This document shows, one piece after another, positions 8,500 to 15,782 of a DNA stretch of 51,525 nucleotides. A model generated the notes under the pieces. The model searched no databases and was not told the origin of the DNA. It saw only the letters and a list, made by a program, of their open reading frames with translations. Within the stretch, counting starts at the first letter, position 1, and every line of letters starts with the position of its first letter. A program made the translations under genes and the position numbers. This stretch comes from Pseudomonadota bacterium (GTDB lineage: Bacteria; Myxococcota_A; UBA9042), in the NCBI GenBank assembly GCA_005792545.1, contig SXRM01000350.1, forward strand, positions 1 to 51,525, in the 5' to 3' direction.

Positions 8500-10455
8500 C
8501 TACGGCAGGGCCACCACGCGCTGGGTCCAGGTCGGAGTCTGCTGGCCAGTCACGTACCAGCGAAAGCCACGCTCGCCGACATTGGGCACTTGCGCCTGCC
8601 ACAGCGGCGTGCCGACTTGCGCGGCGTCCAGCGCCCGGCAGGCCGGGTGCATGCCCTCAAACGTGCGTCGATCCGGCAGCGCGGCCCAGCAACGCACGTC
8701 AAGCACGCCAATGGCGCGCTCACCGGGCCGCAACCGTCCCGCCTGCCAGTCGGCGACCGACAACCAGCGATCGCCCGGCTCCAAAACCGCATCGGGCCAG
8801 TACAGGTGCACGCCAAAGCTGGGTTCGTCGACGTAGGCGCGCACCACCAGGGCCGTCGGGTTGCCGTCGGTCGCCAGCCGGGTCGCAGCGGCGACGGCTG
8901 CCTCCGCGTGATCCGAGTTCTGCGGAGCAAACACCGGTACGATGGTGGCCAAACCGCCGACGACCACCACGGCTGCGGCCGCAAGCTGCGCTCGAGCCTG
9001 ACCAGCAAAGCGATCGGCGAGGTCCCCCGCGCCCAAGGCGGCCGCCAGTGTCAGTAGCTCCGCGGACGGAATATGCAGGCGGAGCTTGCTGGACTCGTTG
9101 AAGTCCAAAAGCATCGGCACCGCCCACAGCAGCGCGAGACACCACGCGACCGCCGCGGCAGGCGAGGAGCGCCCGCCCAGCGCAAACGCCGCCAGCGCCA
9201 GCACCGGCAGCGGAAAGTAGCGCGGGTCGAGCACCACCCAGCCGTGGGCCAGCCGGCGCGGCAGGTCGGCGAAAAATGCCAGGTTCAAGCGCGGCAGGTT
9301 GCCAAGCGCCAGGTCGTCCGCAGTACGGTCACGGAGCCACGCCAGATCGGGCAGCGCCAGGACCGCAAACGCCAGCGCCAAAAGCACGAGTGGCGGGACA
9401 AACTTGGCGATGGGCAAGGTTGGCGTTCCCGTCCACGCTGCGGCGAACGCGGTTGGCGCGGCGAGCAGCATGCAGTCGGGTCGCGACAGCGCGCAAAGCA
9501 GCAGCAGCACCAGCGCACTTAGCCAGTTTTGGAGACCGCCCGACCGCAGCGCCTCATGCAGGCAAACCACCGCGGCCGACCACCACAGGAGCGCCGGTAC
9601 CAGCATCGACTCCGAGCCGTGGTCGAGCAGCAACAGCGGCATGGCGCCAAGCAGCGCGGCGGCAGCCCACGCGACGGCCGGACGGTTACTGCTCCACAGG
9701 TAGGCCACTGTGGCCAAGAGCGGCACCGTCAGCGTCCCGAGCACGGTATGCAGCCACTGCACGGCGACCAGACTGGGTCCGGTGAGCCAGAAAAGGGCGT
9801 GGTCCAGCTGGGTGGTTGCCGACCCGTAGCGCGGCAATTCGTGCAAGAACGCTGCCTGGTCCAGGTGCAGCCAGCCAAAATGCACCATTACCAGCCGATG
9901 CGGTGCCCAGGCCCGCAGCGCCCACGCCACCACCAGCAACGCCATCCAGTGGCGCCTGCGGCCCGGCAACTTACGGGCAGCCAGCAGCAGCGCCAGCCCC
10001 AGCGCGGGAAGGGACAGCGCGAGCAGCGCCCAAGTTTCCGCGAGCAAAAGCGGCGGTGGCGCGCGACCGGCGGGCCGGGTGACGGCGAACTGGCCGCGGT
10101 CCAACTGGGCGACGTGGTCGCGCAGCGCCGTCAGCGCCGGCTGCCAGGCGGCGGTGGGTTCGCGGGGATCGGTCAGCCACAAAAGCGACGTCAGCGCCTG
10201 ACCAGCGCCCTGCGTTGGCGGCCGACCTGCTGGCTGGTGCACCACGATTGCGCGGACGGTCTCGCCGTGGCCCTGAAGTGTCGCGACCAACTGGTCGGGA
10301 CTGACCTGCACATCGTGCAACGCGACCCCTGCCGGTGGCTGCCATGCGCGCACTGCGACTGCCACCTCGTCCAGGACTGCCGCTCGCGCCGGCAGGGCCA
10401 ACCCGGTCGCTGCCAGTGCGCACAACCATGCCGCAACGACCCAGCGCGACGTCAC
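8500..10455 (-). CDS. Polytopic membrane protein, possible GT-C (GT39-like) glycosyltransferase
   Basis: The 651-residue protein starts at a GTG at 10455 that overlaps the TGA of the preceding gene by four bases (GTGA). The frame stays open further upstream, but that part is Arg/Ala-rich antisense-like sequence. A signal-like segment (VVAAWLCALAATGLALPARA) opens the chain. An extracytoplasmic stretch of about 100 residues follows, then about ten hydrophobic helices, then a soluble C-terminal domain of about 150 residues. An acidic first-loop segment (LDQAAFLHELPRYG) and the overall topology recall GT-C enzymes that use polyprenyl-phosphate sugars, but no diagnostic motif is certain. As the third gene of a translationally coupled set, it probably works with the deiminase-family lipoprotein and the exported protein upstream. 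Function unassigned. Confidence 0.6.
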   Translation of the reverse strand: MTSRWVVAAWLCALAATGLALPARAAVLDEVAVAVRAWQPPAGVALHDVQVSPDQLVATLQGHGETVRAIVVHQPAGRPPTQGAGQALTSLLWLTDPREPTAAWQPALTALRDHVAQLDRGQFAVTRPAGRAPPPLLLAETWALLALSLPALGLALLLAARKLPGRRRHWMALLVVAWALRAWAPHRLVMVHFGWLHLDQAAFLHELPRYGSATTQLDHALFWLTGPSLVAVQWLHTVLGTLTVPLLATVAYLWSSNRPAVAWAAAALLGAMPLLLLDHGSESMLVPALLWWSAAVVCLHEALRSGGLQNWLSALVLLLLCALSRPDCMLLAAPTAFAAAWTGTPTLPIAKFVPPLVLLALAFAVLALPDLAWLRDRTADDLALGNLPRLNLAFFADLPRRLAHGWVVLDPRYFPLPVLALAAFALGGRSSPAAAVAWCLALLWAVPMLLDFNESSKLRLHIPSAELLTLAAALGAGDLADRFAGQARAQLAAAAVVVVGGLATIVPVFAPQNSDHAEAAVAAATRLATDGNPTALVVRAYVDEPSFGVHLYWPDAVLEPGDRWLSVADWQAGRLRPGERAIGVLDVRCWAALPDRRTFEGMHPACRALDAAQVGTPLWQAQVPNVGERGFRWYVTGQQTPTWTQRVVALP

Positions 10456-11693
10456 CGGCGCACCCGCGGGCGCAAGAAAGCGCGCTGAGCCGGGTCGGCG
10501 AGCAGCACCAGATCCTCGGCCTGGCGGGGCGCTGCAGTGTCGCCCAGCGAGGCAAACTGGCAATGCAGGCTCAGCGGCTGGCCGTGGCCGAGGCAGTGCC
10601 ACAGGCCGGCAGTGGGCAGCTCGGGCAGGTCCACGCGCCAGCCGTGCGCCGCCTCGCCAGGCAGATGCCAGGCTGCGTAGCCGGCGCGCGAACCGGCGTG
10701 CGCACCGTCGGCCACGGCGAGGCGTTGCAGCACGAACAGCCCAGGCAGCTCGATCGCCTCGAATTCGCCGGCGCCATCGCCATCGGGTGGCTGCCGCTCG
10801 CGGTCGCCTACGGCCAACAGGACCTGGCGCAGGCGACCCACGCGATCGAACGACCACAGCGCGCGGCGCCGCGGTGCCGCAGGATCGCTTTGCGGCTGCG
10901 CGGTCGGCAGCGACACGCCGTCGTCTTGCCAGTCGGCCGCGGCGTCGTGCTGAACCTGCACCAGCCAGCCGTACCCGCCAGGCAACACCCACGCCGGCTT
11001 GCGGCTCTGCAGCTGGGCGGGCCGGATCGGCCAGTCGGGCTGTGCCTCAGGGCCGGTGGGGGGCGGCAGCCTGCGATCGCCCACCCAGCGCACCACCTGC
11101 GCCGACTGCACCCGGCCGTTGGTATCGGTGTGCACGACCGCGCGGGCAATCGCCAGCAGGCGAGACTGCTTTGCCACGCATGCCAGCTGCACACCAAGGG
11201 TCGGCCAGCCATGGGCGTTTTCGCCAAGCAAGGCAACTTGGGTGAACACTACCGGCGGCGGCCGAGTTTGCGAGGCTGCCGGCGGACAAGCCAAGTCAGA
11301 CCAAGCCGCAGTCGCCGGGCTGGCAGGGTCAACAGACGGCGTGTCCGACCACTGCACGACGGCTGGGGCCAGCCGGCCAAGTGGATGAAAGGTCAAGTCG
11401 CGAGCAGCACGGCTCGGCTGGGCGGCTGCCTGCAGACTCTGTCGCCAGTTGGGCAGCCAAGGCGGTTCGGTCGAGACGGCGCTCGGCGGCGGCACCACCA
11501 GGCCCGACGCGCGCACGGCGCCGCCCGACAGGTAATCGACGACAGCAAAGGCCACGGGTTCCACGTCTGGCGCAGCGCGCGTCTCGCGCGTAGCCACGGC
11601 GCCGGCGGGCCGGTCCGCAGACCGGACGGCGACCGGTAGCACCGCTAGCGCGGTCGCAGTCAACGCGACCGCCCGGCGGCCGCGCCCGGTCAT
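10452..11693 (-). CDS. Uncharacterised exported protein coupled to the deiminase gene
   Basis: The 413-residue protein starts at the ATG at 11693, overlapping the upstream stop by four bases (ATGA) with GGGTGG just before it. The N-terminus (MTGRGRRAVALTATALAVL) is an Arg-rich signal peptide or anchor, so the product is outside the cytoplasm. The mature part is rich in Pro, Ala and Trp, has few Cys, and appears mostly beta or irregular. Segments such as LPGLFVLQRLAVADGAH and GWLVQVQHD could be strands. I recognise no family, catalytic motif or repeat. The double overlap (ATGA in front, GTGA behind) shows that it is made together with the PF04371-type deiminase and the polytopic membrane protein and suggests a shared complex or pathway. 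Confidence 0.7.
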   Translation of the reverse strand: MTGRGRRAVALTATALAVLPVAVRSADRPAGAVATRETRAAPDVEPVAFAVVDYLSGGAVRASGLVVPPPSAVSTEPPWLPNWRQSLQAAAQPSRAARDLTFHPLGRLAPAVVQWSDTPSVDPASPATAAWSDLACPPAASQTRPPPVVFTQVALLGENAHGWPTLGVQLACVAKQSRLLAIARAVVHTDTNGRVQSAQVVRWVGDRRLPPPTGPEAQPDWPIRPAQLQSRKPAWVLPGGYGWLVQVQHDAAADWQDDGVSLPTAQPQSDPAAPRRRALWSFDRVGRLRQVLLAVGDRERQPPDGDGAGEFEAIELPGLFVLQRLAVADGAHAGSRAGYAAWHLPGEAAHGWRVDLPELPTAGLWHCLGHGQPLSLHCQFASLGDTAAPRQAEDLVLLADPAQRAFLRPRVRR

Positions 11694-14443
11694 ACCACCC
11701 GGCGGCGGCGCGCGACGGCCGCAAGTGTCAGGGCGATGGCCGACAGCCAACCGCTTGCGCCCACCGGGCTGTGGCTGGCGCTGCAGCGCAGCCCGGGGGC
11801 CCCGCCGCCGCTGCCGCCGCCCACAAACGCGGTGGAGCCATCGGTCGCCGCGTCGTTGGCGCCGACTGACGGCACCTCGACACCGCTGCCGTCGCTGCGG
11901 CGTGGCGCGCGACCCTCGTCCGAGCCGGGGCCAGCGTCGTTGGGCGTCGACGGCGCGACGTCGGCGTCTGGGGCCGAGGCGATGTCCGCCTCCGCATCGT
12001 CGGCGACTGGCACATCGACCGCTGCCTCGTCTGCGGTCTGCACGTCGGGCTGTGCCGGGACGTCGCCTGGTGCGGCGACTTCTGCGACGGCAGCGTCGGC
12101 GCTGGCGTCGGGCTTGGCCACATCCGCGGCGACGTCGGCCGGCGGCACGTCTGGCTTGGCGACGTCGGGCGCGATCTCCGGCCCGCTGGAGTCAACCACG
12201 GCGACATCGGGCGGCGCGATAACATCGACGACCGCCGCGTCTGCAGGGCCGGCATCCGGCACGCCCGATCCGTCCCCGCCAGCGTCGGTCGGGCCAGCGT
12301 CTGGCGTCGTCGGGCATTGGCCGGCCATACCGCCGCCCCCCGCGCACACGCCGCCTGCGCAGCCTGTGGCGCAAAACGAGTACTGCCGCTTCCAGCACCC
12401 TGCCACATCTACACAGGTCCAGGCGTGGGTGGCCTCGCCGCTGCAGCCGGCCTGGCCGGGGCTGCACTCGTTCTGGCAGCTGGTGCAGGCGACGCCGGAC
12501 AAGCAGTTGTAGAACTGGTTGCCACCGTCCCACGCGCAGCAACCGCTGCACGCTTGGGTCTTGACCGTGCCGTCGCAGTAACTCAGCTGCTTGCCGACGC
12601 ATTGGCCTTCAAAGCTGGTGGTGCCGCACGGGCCGGAGCCGAGGGTGCCGCCGCCGCCGGCCGGTTGGCCATAGCAGCCCTGCTTGGGGTCGAGCACGCA
12701 AGCACCCGCTGGGACGGTCAAGTTGTCCGGCGAGCAGTCCGCGTCGTCGGTGCACGACTTGCCGCTCGGGCACGCGCCCTTGCAGATGTTGCAGTCGCAC
12801 AGCCATTTGGGGCCATAGCACTGGTCGTTCGCAGAGCACGTCTGCGCCGAGCCGCCCTCGACGCAGCCGCAGGCGCCGCTGACGCACAGGCCGTCGGCCA
12901 CAACCTTCTGCATCGGCTTTTGCGGCAGAGTCCGGGTGATGCAGTGGATGGCACCAGACCACAAGCCGATTTCGTCGGCGCGGATGCCCTGGTGAGTCAT
13001 GGCCGGCAGCGCCGCCTTCCATTGCTGGTACACCTTGGCTTCAAGCGCCACCTTGAGCGGGTCACTGGCGCACTCCTTGCCGTTGGTGCAAGACAGCAGT
13101 TCGTCGCAGCCCACCGCCACCGGGCCGGCGGTGCACTTGCCGGCCGCGCAGTGCTGGCCCTGTGCGCAGCCCAGGTCGTCCACGCAGTTGGCGCCAAACG
13201 GGTTGCGGCAGCTTTTGAGCGTGTACGACGGAAACACGTTGACGCCATTGAACATCGTCGAGTTGATGAAGGTCCGCGGCACGTCGCCGTAGTCGTCAGT
13301 AAACCGCGTCATCATTGCGATGCGCTGCACGGTGTAGAACTTGCCGTTTGGCGCCTTGGTGTTGGCCCACAGCGCGGCATTGTCGTCCAAGCGCTGCTTG
13401 TTCTCGGCCCAAACCTGCTTATACGGCACGTTGAAGTCGCTCGACAGCGCGTCGGCGACACCATCGGGCATCGTCACCGTCACTGGGCCGACGCCTGGCC
13501 AGTCCACGTTCAGCTTCGCGACATACTCGCCAATCAGCACGCTGTCGGGCCCGGTCCACTTGAAGAACATGTCGATGTGGCCGGTGCCATCGTCGGTGAT
13601 GTCCTTCATGATCAAAGTCTTGTCGCAGCCAGCATACGCCTTGAGCAGGTTGCGGACCTTGAGCTCGCTAAACCCAGTGTTCTTGAGCGCGCGCGTCGAG
13701 GTCGTGCAGGTACCCAGGCCGTCGGCCATGAAGTTGCCGCCCTCAAAGCCAAACGGCATCCGGTAGGTGGTCACGTTTTTGAAGTACTCTTGCGCCAGTC
13801 GCGTCGGCACCGCGTCGTCCTGCGGCCGGTTCTTGTAGTAGACGAAGTCCAAAAACGCCTGGGTGCCGGTCTGCTTGTCGACCAGCGGCAGGGGGCCGTA
13901 GTCGATGTGCCAAATCGAGTTGTGCGGCAGCACAACGAAGCTAACTTTGGCGTCGATTTGGGCCTGCGGCATGCCGTACTGCTTAAGCGCTGCGACAAAG
14001 TCGTTGGCTTCGGTCTGGCCCGGCACGATGACGCGCACGGTGCCCGCCTTGGCAAACGCAATCGACTGCTCGGCGTACATGCGGCGCACGGGCTTATTGG
14101 CGGGCATGCCCGCCGCGTAGGTCGTCCAGACCTCGGTCATCGGCTCCCACTCGGCCATCGACCGAAACTGCCCGGCCTTGGGCGGTGCGGTGCGAGCGAA
14201 CCACTGCTTGTTGGCAATGCGAAAGTCGTCGTACTGGTCAAACCGGCCGTGGGTGGCGCGCTCGGCGGCCGTTTCGTAGGCGGGCAACATACCTACAGAC
14301 ACGGGCGGCGTGGCCGCTTCGACGACGATAACATGGCGCGCCGTCGGGGTCGGCGCCTCGGGTGGCAGCGCGGTCGTGCATGCCGCGACCGTCACGAGCG
14401 CGACGCCAATGACCGCCACCGAAACCAAAGTGGGACGAGCCAT
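11690..14443 (-). CDS. Exported agmatine-deiminase-family (PF04371) lipoprotein with Cys-rich modules and MYXO-CTERM-like tail
   Basis: The 917-residue protein starts at the ATG at 14443, preceded by AGGTGG, and has a lipoprotein signal (VTVAAC, Cys22). Residues of about 90-510 match the agmatine deiminase / Porphyromonas-type peptidylarginine deiminase family. Visible motifs are EWEPMTEVW, EGGNFMADGLGT, GTGHIDMFFKW (His289, Asp291) and SGAIHCITRTLP (Cys501, the expected nucleophile). The family hydrolyses a guanidino group through a Cys thiouronium intermediate. About 60 Cys-rich residues (near 430-475) interrupt the catalytic domain before the nucleophile motif. A Cys-rich region, an Asp/Ala/Pro linker and then a hydrophobic segment ending RRRR follow, the layout of a MYXO-CTERM sorting signal although the Cys motif is not canonical. 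Export makes peptidyl-arginine a likelier substrate than cytosolic agmatine. It is the first gene of a three-gene coupled set. Confidence 0.85.
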   Translation of the reverse strand: MARPTLVSVAVIGVALVTVAACTTALPPEAPTPTARHVIVVEAATPPVSVGMLPAYETAAERATHGRFDQYDDFRIANKQWFARTAPPKAGQFRSMAEWEPMTEVWTTYAAGMPANKPVRRMYAEQSIAFAKAGTVRVIVPGQTEANDFVAALKQYGMPQAQIDAKVSFVVLPHNSIWHIDYGPLPLVDKQTGTQAFLDFVYYKNRPQDDAVPTRLAQEYFKNVTTYRMPFGFEGGNFMADGLGTCTTSTRALKNTGFSELKVRNLLKAYAGCDKTLIMKDITDDGTGHIDMFFKWTGPDSVLIGEYVAKLNVDWPGVGPVTVTMPDGVADALSSDFNVPYKQVWAENKQRLDDNAALWANTKAPNGKFYTVQRIAMMTRFTDDYGDVPRTFINSTMFNGVNVFPSYTLKSCRNPFGANCVDDLGCAQGQHCAAGKCTAGPVAVGCDELLSCTNGKECASDPLKVALEAKVYQQWKAALPAMTHQGIRADEIGLWSGAIHCITRTLPQKPMQKVVADGLCVSGACGCVEGGSAQTCSANDQCYGPKWLCDCNICKGACPSGKSCTDDADCSPDNLTVPAGACVLDPKQGCYGQPAGGGGTLGSGPCGTTSFEGQCVGKQLSYCDGTVKTQACSGCCAWDGGNQFYNCLSGVACTSCQNECSPGQAGCSGEATHAWTCVDVAGCWKRQYSFCATGCAGGVCAGGGGMAGQCPTTPDAGPTDAGGDGSGVPDAGPADAAVVDVIAPPDVAVVDSSGPEIAPDVAKPDVPPADVAADVAKPDASADAAVAEVAAPGDVPAQPDVQTADEAAVDVPVADDAEADIASAPDADVAPSTPNDAGPGSDEGRAPRRSDGSGVEVPSVGANDAATDGSTAFVGGGSGGGAPGLRCSASHSPVGASGWLSAIALTLAAVARRRRVV

Positions 14444-14654
14444 GAATCCACCTGGCCCCAGTCAGGGCCGCGTCTGCTATACAGAATCGCCTTGAGGTGA
14501 GATCAATCCTGCCGCAAGGAAGGAGCGACGAGTCGGCTTGCAAAGCCGCGAGTTTGCGACCCACTGAGCAAGCAAGAACAGCGATCGCAGATGACCTCGG
14601 GTCATCGCGATCCTGTATAGCGGACTGGAAGACAATGACTTGAGTAGGTTGGGT
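14444..14654. repeat. Copy B of the dispersed repeat, bounded by 19-bp inverted repeats (candidate MITE)
   Basis: Positions 14472-14490 and 14607-14625 are 19-base inverted repeats with two mismatches, both containing GCTATACAG or its complement. They enclose a long hairpin (GATCGC, bulged A, GATGACC, loop, GGTCATC, GCGATC) at 14583-14612 and a conserved block at 14522-14580. The block has a perfect CGGCTT-GCA-AAGCCG hairpin at 14534-14548. The 154-base size and structure suit a miniature inverted-repeat element, although I see no target-site duplication. The left inverted repeat also carries TATAGC on the minus strand, 33 bases before the deiminase start, and could be its -10 element. A second small hairpin (GGCCC/GGGCC, 14454-14469) lies next to the ribosome-binding site. 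Confidence 0.6.
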
Positions 14655-14748
14655 GACGGGCGGAGCCGCGAGGCGGCCTGCGAGGCCGCGAGCTGGCGAC
14701 CCAGCAAGCAGGCGAACGGGCCAATGAAATGATTGGGCAAATCATTTC
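14655..14748 (-). repeat. Copy C of the dispersed repeat with a terminator-like palindrome
   Basis: A perfect 9-bp palindrome (GAAATGATT, loop GGGCA, AATCATTTC) lies at 14726-14748, seven bases beyond the stop of the helical-repeat gene, where a terminator is expected. No run of T follows it. The conserved block comes directly after on the minus strand. It shares GCGAG...GCGACCCA...CAAGCA with copies A and B. Its hairpin CGGCCT-GCG-AGGCCG at 14674-14688 differs from copy B by a compensated base pair (T-A to C-G), which supports selection on structure. Together with copy B it fills the 311-base gap, and no coding sequence is evident there. Confidence 0.6.
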
Positions 14749-14754
14749 CAGGCC

Positions 14755-15723
14755 CTATTTGCGCTTGACGTAGTCCGCAAAGCGCTGGCTGGCCAGCGCC
14801 AGGCGCGCCTGCCCGGCTGCGTCGGCCTTGCTGCGCAACTCGGCTAGCAACGCCGGGGCGCCCGCGTACTCGGTCATCTGCAAAGACTGCACCAGTTCTT
14901 CGACGGCATCCGCGTCGGTCGTGACCACCAACGCCTCGGCCAGCGACCGCGCGGCGACCGTGCGGACGTCCTGCGCTTCGGCAATGCGGCTCGGCGTCTG
15001 CCGGGCGATGGCCTGCCAGGCCCACGACGACGCCACGCGCCCCGCCGCATTGGCCCAAGCCGCGACGTGCGCCGGGGTCTTGGCTGCCGAGAGGCCGGCG
15101 GCGATGGCCTTGGCGGCTTCAATGCGCTTGCACTCGCCCAGACCGCGCAAGGCAGCGACTAGCGTTGAGCCCGACCGCGATGCGGACACCAGCGTGCCCA
15201 ACTCACGGTCGCCGCCCAGACGGCCAAGCGCCTCGGCTGCGTTGTCTGCCATCTGCTGCGACGTCGCCGCGGCAAACGCGGCGTGCAGCACTTCGCGGGC
15301 ACGCGAATCGCGCAGCAGGCCCACAGCCTCGATGGCGCCGACCGCAAACGCGTGCTTTTCCTCAGCTGTGGCGTACGGCACGTGCCCGTCGGCGCCGCGC
15401 GGCTCTTGCAGGGCCAGGGCGCTCAGCAGCGGCAGCAGCCACTCGGACTTGCCCACGCGCAGCTCGCGCCCGCACAGCGGTTGACCGAGCCGGGACTGTG
15501 AGTAGCCGGCCAACGTGCAGCCCTTGATCTGGGCCACCGCCTCGAAAGCGCTGGGATTGCGCAGCTTTTCGACGTTGACGGCCTGCTGCAAAGTGGCACG
15601 CGCGCCAGCGGGCAGCGCCTGCGGTTGCAGCCACACACCGCCTGCGGCGAGCGCCGGAGCGCTGACTGCGACCAGCGGCAGCGCAAGAGCCAACGATGCC
15701 AGGATGTTGTTCCAACGGTTCAT
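14755..15723 (-). CDS. Exported Ala-rich helical-repeat protein (HEAT-like)
   Basis: The 322-residue protein starts at the ATG at 15723, six bases behind AGAGGAA. It has a signal peptide (ILASLALALPLVAVSAPALAA). The open frame upstream of this ATG overlaps the PAD gene and is not used. The mature part is Ala/Leu-rich with a regular helix-turn-helix pattern, for example EEKHAFAVGAIEAVGLL, then AREVLHAAFAAA, then MADNAAEALGRLGG. This is typical of HEAT or PBS-lyase-like repeats that serve as protein-binding scaffolds. Five Cys are present, fewer than in the neighbours. It lies 59 bases behind the PAD gene with no obvious terminator between, so the two are probably co-transcribed. A scaffold or substrate-presenting role for the deiminase is inference from position alone. 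Confidence 0.65.
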   Translation of the reverse strand: MNRWNNILASLALALPLVAVSAPALAAGGVWLQPQALPAGARATLQQAVNVEKLRNPSAFEAVAQIKGCTLAGYSQSRLGQPLCGRELRVGKSEWLLPLLSALALQEPRGADGHVPYATAEEKHAFAVGAIEAVGLLRDSRAREVLHAAFAAATSQQMADNAAEALGRLGGDRELGTLVSASRSGSTLVAALRGLGECKRIEAAKAIAAGLSAAKTPAHVAAWANAAGRVASSWAWQAIARQTPSRIAEAQDVRTVAARSLAEALVVTTDADAVEELVQSLQMTEYAGAPALLAELRSKADAAGQARLALASQRFADYVKRK

Positions 15724-15782
15724 CGGATTCCTCTCGGAGCGGCCAGCCAGCACGGTCGGCCGCGTGCGTACGATTGCTTGGC

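Noticed and set aside
8293-8500. Small protein genes encoded by the dispersed repeat (similar peptides containing GRKLASLQADS appear at several copies)
   Set aside because: The similar peptides only reflect DNA similarity of the repeat. Frames differ after the conserved block, no ribosome-binding sites precede them, and the base-pair compensation points to structure rather than coding.
5839-9057. A long open frame on the plus strand, over 1,000 codons, opposite the Cys-rich lipoprotein gene
   Set aside because: It is the antisense shadow of the CDDxNxCT repeats and linker. Composition is monotonous (Leu/Ser/Val/Gln repeats), it crosses into an intergenic region and the next gene, and has no ribosome-binding site.
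10456-10992. A 179-residue N-terminal extension of the polytopic membrane protein
   Set aside because: It lies inside the coding sequence of the preceding gene in another frame and is an Arg/Ala-rich shadow. The GTGA overlap at 10455 gives a natural start.
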